Below, in pieces: positions 7,464 through 12,692 of a stretch of 12,692 nucleotides of DNA. Under the pieces are notes generated by a model. The model saw nothing but the letters and a program-made list of their open reading frames with translations. It ran no database searches and was not told the origin of the DNA. The DNA comes from Chrysochromulina parva (Eukaryota > Haptophyta > Prymnesiales > Chrysochromulinaceae), in NCBI GenBank assembly GCA_002887195.1, contig PJAB01001716.1:1-12692 (forward strand), in the 5' to 3' direction. Every line of letters begins with the position of its first letter. Position 1 is the stretch's first letter. The position numbers and the translations under genes are program-made.

Positions 7464-7712
7464 GGGCACGCCGACAAGGCGGCCGTAAGGCTGGGCCGCA
7501 ACGGATTGCTTGCTTGCTTGGCGCGGTGGCGCGGCCGAGCGCCTCAAGATTCTTAGGGGGCGCCGACTAGCTTCTTCCGGGCGCACTTTGACTGCGATGT
7601 GTGCATGCTCACAGCGTCGCCCTTTTCCAAAGCTGGCGGCTAGTACCCCTCCGAGAATGTTTTGAATCTGTTATTTGCGGATTCCTCCGGAGCTTCATCA
7701 AGCAAGTCCTCT

Positions 7713-9218
7713 ATGGTGAGTGAGACGTCGGCACTCTTTGTGGGCCACGCCCTCGCGGCGCGGTCGGCCGGCGCGCGCGCGTCCCGCCTCTTAACATCGT
7801 CCGTGTGTCCGTGTGTTGCTGGCGCTTCGCAGCTTTCCCTCCGCCGTGCCTCGCGCCTCGTGCGCCCGGCGCAGCAGCATGTGCGCTGCGCGTCCATCCT
7901 CAAGAAGCGCCTGGTTGAGCTGATGCCGGGCAAGCAGGAGGCGCTCACTAAGATGAAGAAGGAGCACGGCGCCAAGATCGTCGACAAGGTGACCATTGAT
8001 CAGCTGATCGGTGGCGCCCGCAGCATCAAGTCGATGCTCTGGGAGACCTCGCTCCTCGACCCGCTCGAGGGCATCCGCTTCCGAGGATACACGATCCCGG
8101 AGCTGCAGGAGAAGCTTCCCGGCTACAAGACCGGCGGCGAGCCCACGCCGGAGGCGCTGCTCTGGCTCCTGCTGACGGGCGAGGTGCCCACCAAGGAGCA
8201 GTGCGACGCGCTCACCGCCGACCTCCACGCGCGCGCCAAGCTGCCCGCGCACGTCGAGCCGATGATCCGCGCCTTCCCCAAGGGCATGCACCCGATGACG
8301 CAGCTCTCGTCGGCGATCCTGGCGCTGCAGACGGAGAGCGTGTTCGCTAGCGAGTACGCCAAGGGCACCAGCAAGAAAAAGTACTGGGAGCACACGTATG
8401 AGGACATGCTCAACCTGATCGCCCGCCTGCCGGAGGTATGCGCCATCATCTACCGCGTCTCGTACTTCGACGGCGTGGTGCCCAAGTATGACTCGAAGCT
8501 GGACTACTCGGGCAACTTTTGCCAGATGCTCGGCTTCAATGACGAGGCCTTCCACGAGCTGATGCGCCTCTACATCGTCATCCACTCGGACCACGAGGGC
8601 GGCAACGCCTCGGCGCACACGTGCCACCTCGTTGGCTCAACGCTCTCGGACCCTTACCTGTCGCTCTCGGCCTCGATGAATGCGCTCGCAGGGCCGCTGC
8701 ACGGGCTGGCCAACCAGGAGGTGCTCGGCTGGCTCCTAGGGCTGCAGCAGACCCTCAAGGAGCAGGGTAAGGATGTGACGCCCGAAACGATCACTGACTT
8801 CGCGTGGGAGACCCTCAAGGCTGGCAAGGTGATCCCCGGCTACGGGCACGCCGTGCTGCGCAAGACCGACCCGCGCTACATGTGCCAGCGCGCTTTTGCG
8901 CTCAAGCACCTGCCCAACGACCCGCTCTTCAAGCTCGTCAACACTGTGTACGAGGTGATGCCCACTGTGCTCACCGAGCACGGCAAGACCAAGAACCCGT
9001 ACCCGAACGTGGACTCCCACTCTGGCGTGCTGCTCAAGTACTACGGCCTGACCCAGTATGACTACTACACGGTCCTCTTTGGCGTCGGCCGCGCCTTCGG
9101 CGTGCTCGCGCAACTCTTCTGGGACCGTGCGCTCGGGCTGCCGCTCGAGCGCCCCAAGTCAGTGACCTCCGAGTGGCTTGAGGACTTCATCAAGAAGAAC
9201 CCCGAGGGCCTCAAGTAG
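7713..9218 (+). CDS. CS: Citrate synthase, mitochondrial
   Basis: Condenses oxaloacetate with acetyl-CoA to citrate and CoA, the entry step of the TCA cycle, in the mitochondrial matrix. The sequence matches the eukaryotic class closely: [45 protein letters not shown] and [19 protein letters not shown]. The three catalytic residues are present: His in GPLHGLAN (codon 8700-8702), His in [15 protein letters not shown] (8847-8849) and Asp in [14 protein letters not shown] (9012-9014). The first in-frame ATG is 7713; upstream codons to 7662 have no ATG. Unspliced the protein is 501 residues. If the candidate intron 7716-7832 is removed it is 462 residues, near the usual 460-480, and begins [16 protein letters not shown], a strong Arg-rich mitochondrial presequence. 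The C-terminus (PEGLK) lacks a peroxisomal SKL signal. Stop TAG at 9216-9218. Confidence 0.97.
   Translation: MVSETSALFVGHALAARSAGARASRLLTSSVCPCVAGASQLSLRRASRLVRPAQQHVRCASILKKRLVELMPGKQEALTKMKKEHGAKIVDKVTIDQLIGGARSIKSMLWETSLLDPLEGIRFRGYTIPELQEKLPGYKTGGEPTPEALLWLLLTGEVPTKEQCDALTADLHARAKLPAHVEPMIRAFPKGMHPMTQLSSAILALQTESVFASEYAKGTSKKKYWEHTYEDMLNLIARLPEVCAIIYRVSYFDGVVPKYDSKLDYSGNFCQMLGFNDEAFHELMRLYIVIHSDHEGGNASAHTCHLVGSTLSDPYLSLSASMNALAGPLHGLANQEVLGWLLGLQQTLKEQGKDVTPETITDFAWETLKAGKVIPGYGHAVLRKTDPRYMCQRAFALKHLPNDPLFKLVNTVYEVMPTVLTEHGKTKNPYPNVDSHSGVLLKYYGLTQYDYYTVLFGVGRAFGVLAQLFWDRALGLPLERPKSVTSEWLEDFIKKNPEGLK
7716..7832 (+). other. Candidate phase-0 intron directly after the citrate synthase ATG
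   Basis: ATG at 7713-7715 is followed at once by GTGAGTGAG, a good 5' splice site. A 3' site CTTCGCAG ends at 7832, with a possible branch sequence CTTAACA about 35-40 bases before it. The length is 117 bp, a multiple of three with no stop, so the frame stays open either way. Splicing joins M directly to [12 protein letters not shown], giving a cleaner presequence and a normal-length enzyme. The alternative is that the 39 residues are translated. RNA evidence would decide. Confidence 0.55.
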
Positions 9219-9770
9219 AGCGGAAGCAACCACCGAGGCGGAGGCGGCGAGGATGGCGCCGAGGCGGCGGCGCGCGCGCGCACCGGCCAGGGGTGACGAC
9301 GAGAGGGGGCTCCCCCGCAAAGATCCGCAGAGAGATCGGCGGGGCTGTGCGAGCAAGCTCCAAACATTCTACATTGTCGAGTATGCCAATGCCGTAAAAG
9401 GGAGTTTGGGGAGGCGCTGGAGGGTATTGTCCATTCGAAAGATTATTTTGTCCAGTTTTTTTGTCTGCGAGCACAACACGCCCCAGTGAGAGGTTTGTGG
9501 TGTGAGCTGTGACGAGACGAGAGCCCAGTGCCGGCAGTGCCAGTGGTGAGGTCAGAGGTGGTGTGGTTGCCTCGCCCCCACCTTCCGCAGATCAACGGCC
9601 TGTGTATAGCAGGTTGCTTCGGCCACACCTCCGTCCTAAATAGAGGCCCTTGTGCTGTAGGGACGGTGCGTGTGTGTTTCATACATGTAGCAGGAGCACG
9701 GGCGGTCGAGCTCTCAAATTCGTTTTTCCAAAGTTGCACGGCTGGATCGCATTTTTGGGCGAGGACCTCG
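9219..9770. other. Intergenic: citrate synthase 3' UTR and upstream region of ARM gene
   Basis: No gene is supported. It holds an alternating GC run (about 9267-9281) just after the citrate synthase stop, a T run near 9454-9461, and TACATGTA at 9682-9689. No AATAAA polyadenylation signal is visible. Confidence 0.6.
9682..9689. promoter_or_regulatory. TACATGTA palindrome upstream of the SPK/armadillo gene
   Basis: Perfect octamer ending 82 bp before the ATG at 9771, in context TTTCATACATGTAGC. It shares CATACATGTA with the site at 7081-7090. Confidence 0.45.
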
Positions 9771-10811
9771 ATGGGTGGGACCGCATCACCCAAGGCCAAG
9801 AAGGCGTCGCCCAAAGCCAAGCGGGCGGCGTCGCCGAAGCTCAGCAAGGTCAAGGCGGGCGCGCAGCCCTCCTCCCCGAAAGTCAAACCCGGCAGCCCCA
9901 AGAACAAGAAGAAGTCCCCCAAGCCAAGGGGCAAGGCGATCAACTCGCCCGATCAGGACAGCCCGGTTGGGGCTGAGTGGCCAACAGGCGAGGCGTCGGA
10001 GGATGGCGCGTCGCCCTCAACATCGGATATTGAGAGCAGCCTCGAGAACATGTCGCTCCAAAGCAGCCGCGGCTCCTTTGGCAGCGTGATCAACGTCCTG
10101 AAGCACGGCACGCCTGAGCAGAAGGAGAATGCGGCGGGTGTGCTGCTCAAGGCAGCGGCAACGTCGGAGGATGCGCAGGAGCGGATCGCCGAGAGCGGGG
10201 GCATCGAGCCGCTCATCGAGCTTTGCAAAAACGGCACCGAGGGGCAGAAGCACAACGCGTCGGGCGCACTCTCCTTCCTATCGCGCAATGACGAGAATGC
10301 CGTCGCGATCTTTCAGTTAGGCGGGCTCGCGCCGCTCATTGCGTTGCTGATCGCGGGGACGCCGATGCAGAGGGAGTTCAGCGCAGGCACGTTGGTTAAC
10401 CTCGCCTTCGACGACGACGTCGCCGATGAGATGGCACGCGCGGGCGTCGTGCCGCCTCTGATGATAATGGCGGCGCAGGGGACGGCGGGCCAAAAGGTGC
10501 GGGCCGCTGCATGTCTGCGTAATTTGGCCTTCGCGGAGGACATTGCGGTGGAGATCGCACAGCTCGGCGTTGAGCCGCTCGTCGCGCTCGTGCAGAGCGG
10601 CTCAGCCGCGGCCAAGGAGCAGGCTGCTGGATGCCTGGGTAACCTCGGCCTCGTTCAGCAGAACCGCATAGCGATCGTGCGCGCGGGCGGCTACCACGCC
10701 CTGAGTCAGCTGGTGGTGTATGGGACGGCAGCGCAGCGCGAGGTGGCGGCGGCCGCGCTGCAAGTGCTCGCGCATGCTGACGAGGTCGCTGTCGTCGTCA
10801 AGAGGGGATGA
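9771..10811 (+). CDS. SPK-rich basic tail plus six armadillo repeats
   Basis: A 346-residue protein from the first in-frame ATG; the frame is open upstream to 9528 but has no earlier ATG. Residues 1-60 are basic and carry SPK at positions 6, 13, 21, 35, 42 and 49, like histone H1 tails, plus KNKKKSPKPR, which suits nuclear localisation or nucleic-acid binding. Residues 61-100 are acidic and Ser-rich. Residues 103-346 are six armadillo repeats of about 41 residues (GIEPLIELCKNGTEGQKHNA, GLAPLIALLIAGTPMQREFS and so on), with the typical G-I/L-x-P-L start and GT..Q turn. The last repeat runs to the stop at 10809-10811. The repeats resemble the importin-alpha/beta-catenin/vacuolar ARM class but belong to no named family I can assign. 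The SP sites could be phosphorylated by proline-directed kinases. A nuclear or chromatin-linked scaffold is inferred. Confidence 0.85.
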   Translation: MGGTASPKAKKASPKAKRAASPKLSKVKAGAQPSSPKVKPGSPKNKKKSPKPRGKAINSPDQDSPVGAEWPTGEASEDGASPSTSDIESSLENMSLQSSRGSFGSVINVLKHGTPEQKENAAGVLLKAAATSEDAQERIAESGGIEPLIELCKNGTEGQKHNASGALSFLSRNDENAVAIFQLGGLAPLIALLIAGTPMQREFSAGTLVNLAFDDDVADEMARAGVVPPLMIMAAQGTAGQKVRAAACLRNLAFAEDIAVEIAQLGVEPLVALVQSGSAAAKEQAAGCLGNLGLVQQNRIAIVRAGGYHALSQLVVYGTAAQREVAAAALQVLAHADEVAVVVKRG

Positions 10812-11198
10812 GACGCGGGAGGGGCGCCGTACGCAGATTGCAGAATCTTCGTGCAGCAGAGGACGAACAGGTACTATAGCCGCGTGGAGTGTCGTGTGAC
10901 AGTCGGGTGCAGCGGGGCCAAATGATGCATATTGCAGCAGAGCGTGGCATGTGATGGTACGGCGGGGTCAGACGATGATGGAATGTGCGCACAGGCGCGA
11001 TGGAATATGCCGGCCCGTCCGATGCGTGCACGCGAGAGTATCGCCTGCCGGTTCAACGAGCTAATTTTGTATTGCGGTCGCCTAGCGGAAGTCGCCCTGC
11101 CAGCTGAGAGTCTGCCCAGTTGTGTAAGATAATGTTACATCTATGCGTTACGTAAACAGCGAGCCACTGTAGGAAGCCAGTAGGAGTAGCCCCCCGCG

Positions 11199-11234
11199 CG
11201 GCCGGGCGGGGGCGCCGCCCCGACCGCCCGGCCG
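11199..11234. repeat. GC-rich hairpin 1
   Basis: CGGCCGGGCGG at 11199-11209 pairs perfectly with CCGCCCGGCCG at 11224-11234 around a 14-base loop. CCGACCGCCCGG occurs twice in a row from 11220, so the stem has a competing partner. It could act as a transcription terminator or RNA 3'-end structure for the ARM gene, or it may simply reflect base composition. Confidence 0.6.
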
Positions 11235-11260
11235 ACCGCCCGGGGGGACCGCCGCACGAC

Positions 11261-11319
11261 CGGTCCGACGCGGCCACGCGCGGCGTCCCGCGACGTTCGT
11301 GTCGCGCGTCGCCGGACCG
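11261..11319. repeat. GC-rich hairpin 2
   Basis: CGGTCCGACGCG (11261-11272) pairs with CGCGTC...GGACCG (11305-11319) with a 3-base bulge. The arms enclose more GC-rich partially palindromic sequence. Confidence 0.5.
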
Positions 11320-11430
11320 CTCGGGGGCCACATGACCGCGTGCAGGCATCTGCCTTCTCTCAGCGTGCGGCTCACCCTCACGCGAGAGGCGGATGCGTAT
11401 TCACTGTAGAGAGCTGTCCCATCGAGCGTT

Positions 11431-11478
11431 CGCTCTTTCTCCTCTCCGCTCTCTCTCCTCTCTCCGTGCCCTCTCGCC
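11431..11478 (+). repeat. Polypyrimidine (CT-rich) tract
   Basis: Nearly pure C/T with only scattered G, similar to a CT microsatellite. On the minus strand it would be a purine-rich 3' UTR segment of the plastid-directed gene. Confidence 0.6.
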
Positions 11479-11521
11479 GGTGCAGATCCATCTCAGCATC
11501 TCGCCGCCCTTGGCTAGCCGC

Positions 11522-12325
11522 TCAGATGCCAAAATCTGCCAGGTCGGCTGCTGAGCCACCGCCTCGCGAAGTCGGGACGGCCTTTCTCGCGCGCGCCTCG
11601 CGCATGGCGGCGAGCTTCATGTGAATCTCCATCTCCCTCTTCTTCTCTGCAGCGAGCTGGCTGCGCAGCGCCTCCGAGAAGTCGGCCTCAGGTGCACTGG
11701 TCCGGACGGCGGCCTTGGGTGCACTGGTTCGGCCGGCCGCCGGAACGGCGCTCTTGGCACGAGCAGCTGCACTTGGCGGACGAGGAGGGCGCCGAAATGG
11801 GTGTGCGGCGGCTGTCTTTGGCCCCAAAGGCTGGGCGACAACAGCAGGGGTCGCTACAGGGGCCGACGGAAGTGGAGGCGGCGGCAGCTGCGCTGGCACG
11901 AGTGGCGTCATCGCCGCATCCAGTGGCTCCGGTGCTCCACGCTCAGAGGCTCGCCTGTCGCTGGCCTCACGCTTGGAGCGAGCGGCGGTCACCCGCTCCA
12001 CCTGCTGACGGATGAGGTCACCGCCGTGCAGCAGCAGCTGATCAGAGTCGATAATCCGGTCCGATGGGCCGAAGATACGGCTCTGTCGCGGGCGCTGCTT
12101 GGACAGCTTGTTCCTTCCGCTTTCGGAAGCCTGTGCCAGCCGCCGCTCACTGACCTTGTGCCGATGACGAGGCCCGCCGCTGATGTCCATCGTGATGGCG
12201 GGTGCCAAACGGACGGTAGGGCGGAAGGCGCCGTGAAATCCATGGCATGGCGCTGCGTGCAGCAGCACGATAGCGATAATTAGCAACGACCAGTACTGCA
12301 TCGCGAAAATCGGACGGGGCTTCAT
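11522..12325 (-). CDS. Putative plastid-directed protein of unknown function (bipartite leader)
   Basis: A 267-residue protein. The start at 12325 is the first ATG; Met9 at 12301 would give an even more standard signal peptide (MQYWSLLIIAIVLLHAAPCHG). A hydrophobic core at residues 11-25 is followed by CHG-FHGAFRPTVRLAPAITM. A Phe just after the signal peptide (F30, or F34 in an A-F-R-P context), then a basic Ser/Thr/Arg stretch, is the pattern of bipartite plastid leaders in algae with red-derived secondary plastids; AITM at 43-46 could be near the second cleavage. Residues 80-130 are charged helix (IFGPSDRIIDSDQLLLHGGDLIRQQV). Residues 140-212 are Pro/Ala-rich with RTSAP twice. Residues 215-248 form a charged helix, likely coiled coil (ALRSQLAAEKKREMEIHMKL). 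No enzyme motif is seen. The alternative is a secreted or cell-surface protein. Confidence 0.75.
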   Translation of the reverse strand: MKPRPIFAMQYWSLLIIAIVLLHAAPCHGFHGAFRPTVRLAPAITMDISGGPRHRHKVSERRLAQASESGRNKLSKQRPRQSRIFGPSDRIIDSDQLLLHGGDLIRQQVERVTAARSKREASDRRASERGAPEPLDAAMTPLVPAQLPPPPLPSAPVATPAVVAQPLGPKTAAAHPFRRPPRPPSAAARAKSAVPAAGRTSAPKAAVRTSAPEADFSEALRSQLAAEKKREMEIHMKLAAMREARARKAVPTSRGGGSAADLADFGI

Positions 12326-12408
12326 CAGCCGCGAAATGCCGTCGGCTTTCCGCTGTCGGCTTTTTCATTTGAGATTCCCGACTCATGATTGCCGCGCAGC
12401 ACAAAGGT

Positions 12409-12416
12409 TACATGTA
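12409..12416. promoter_or_regulatory. TACATGTA palindrome upstream of the plastid-directed gene
   Basis: Perfect octamer 84 bp upstream of the ATG at 12325 (minus strand). This is the third copy in the window at a similar promoter distance. Confidence 0.45.
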
Positions 12417-12440
12417 CCACCGACTTTGAATTGCCATGAC

Positions 12441-12474
12441 TAGACTTGACTTGACGTGACTTGACATCGTCAAG
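12441..12474. promoter_or_regulatory. Clustered CTTGAC/TGACGTGAC motifs
   Basis: CTTGAC occurs three times within about 25 bp, with TGACGTGAC between copies (CRE/bZIP-like TGACGTGA). The last copy forms a small inverted repeat, CTTGAC-ATC-GTCAAG (12460-12474). Lying 116-149 bp upstream of the ATG, it may be a regulatory module. Confidence 0.35.
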
Positions 12475-12563
12475 CCTTTCGAAATCGCGAGCGCTCTCAC
12501 GCCGCGACCTTCGTGAATAGGAAGGTGTGACACGAAACTGAGTCGCGGCGGGTAAGTGAGTCG

Positions 12564-12580
12564 CGCGGGGATCCCCCGCG
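12564..12580. repeat. Short GC-rich hairpin
   Basis: CGCGGGG, loop ATC, then CCCCGCG, a perfect 7-bp stem inside the GC-rich block at the right edge. Confidence 0.5.
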
Positions 12581-12612
12581 AGTCGCGACGCGGGGTCGCC
12601 CCGTTTCCGCGC

Positions 12613-12686
12613 GCGATCTCGCGCGCGGGCCGCGACGCGATCTCGCGCGCGGGCCGCGACGCGAGATCGCGTGCGATATCGCGCGA
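12613..12686. repeat. 24-bp GC-rich tandem repeat at right edge
   Basis: Two perfect 24-bp units (12613-12636 and 12637-12660, each beginning GCGATCTCGCGCGCGGG) are followed by a diverged unit (12661-12686) in which GCGATCTCGC is replaced by its reverse complement GCGAGATCGC. The array may continue beyond the window as a minisatellite. Confidence 0.8.
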
Positions 12687-12692
12687 CTTTCT

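Larger units (their letters stand above)
6985..7712. other. Divergent intergenic/promoter region
   Basis: This lies between the start codons of the minus-strand ARM-like gene and the plus-strand citrate synthase gene. It is noticeably AT-richer than the flanking genes between about 7000 and 7300. It contains TACATGTA (7083-7090), a short hairpin (7447-7463) and a small TTGC/TGCT run near 7505-7520. Frames of 118 and 147 codons across 6970-7453 are rejected as genes. Confidence 0.6.
10812..11521. other. Convergent intergenic region with GC-rich hairpins and a pyrimidine tract
   Basis: No gene is supported. It serves as 3' flank for genes on both sides. Contents: TTACGTAA palindrome at 11148-11155, an abrupt GC-rich block at about 11190-11340 with two hairpins, and a C/T-rich tract at 11431-11478 followed by GGTGCAG, which looks like a 3' splice site on the plus strand but has no supported exon. 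Confidence 0.6.
12326..12692. other. Upstream region of the plastid-directed gene, grading into GC-rich repeat
   Basis: From 12326 to about 12480 the sequence is relatively AT-rich and carries TACATGTA and a TTGAC cluster. From about 12490 it becomes very GC-rich with recurring GAGTCGCG and TCGCG motifs and ends in a tandem repeat cut by the window edge. No gene is supported. Confidence 0.6.

Noticed and set aside
7791..8627. Minus-strand 278-codon frame over citrate synthase
   Set aside because: It lies wholly opposite conserved enzyme sequence, with no recognisable domain.
11431..11485. Polypyrimidine tract followed by GGTGCAG as a plus-strand 3' splice site
   Set aside because: No plus-strand exon with coding character follows it, and the neighbouring genes converge here.
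11621..12283. Plus-strand 220-codon frame opposite the plastid-directed gene
   Set aside because: It begins at GTG, has an odd Arg/Trp/Cys-rich composition, and lies opposite a frame with a convincing targeting leader.
1787..12692. GC-alternating runs and short palindromes considered as CRISPR, origin or tRNA signals
   Set aside because: No regular spacer-repeat pattern, no cloverleaf and no origin-type iteron set could be supported; they fit GC-rich base composition.

Overview
This looks like nuclear DNA from a GC-rich, gene-dense, intron-poor eukaryotic alga, most likely one with a secondary plastid; a haptophyte is my best guess. The evidence is indirect. There is a mitochondrial-type citrate synthase with an N-terminal extension and a candidate spliceosomal intron. 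There is a protein with a signal peptide followed by a Phe-containing, plastid-type bipartite leader. The repeat proteins (kinesin-light-chain-type TPR, armadillo, SPRY-like) have architectures typical of protist algae. There are no bacterial operons, Shine-Dalgarno sites, tRNAs or rRNAs. The organism cannot be named from this window.

Layout: (1) 1-1539 (+) is the 3' part of a modular repeat protein: SH3-like units, two copies of an unnamed 'GTYRL/NGRPAYQH' domain around a SPRY-like domain, and a Tudor-like tail. A decayed, frameshifted extra copy of the unnamed domain lies just after the stop. (2) 1937-4879 (+) is a 980-residue protein with a TIR-like N-terminal domain that keeps the Trp-Cys-Leu-x-Glu signature, followed by twelve 42-residue kinesin-light-chain-type TPR units. 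A frameshifted duplicate of its last repeat straddles its stop. (3) 4880-5547 has no convincing gene but holds a long inverted repeat with a third alternative arm. (4) 5548-6984 (-) is an armadillo-like, coiled-coil, low-complexity protein. (5) 6985-7712 is a divergent promoter region. (6) 7713-9218 (+) is citrate synthase with all three catalytic residues and a probable 117-bp in-frame intron directly after the ATG. (7) 9771-10811 (+) is an SPK-rich basic tail joined to six armadillo repeats. (8) 10812-11521 is a convergent intergenic region with GC-rich hairpins. (9) 11522-12325 (-) is a probable plastid-directed protein of unknown function. (10) 12326-12692 is its upstream region, running into a GC-rich 24-bp tandem repeat.

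The genes do not form one pathway. Only citrate synthase has a firm biochemical role, in the TCA cycle. The most interesting signals are the TIR-like/TPR fusion, which resembles innate-immune or self-recognition sensor designs, and a perfect 8-bp palindrome, TACATGTA. It occurs three times in the window, each time about 82-99 bp upstream of a predicted start codon (the genes starting at 6984, 9771 and 12325).
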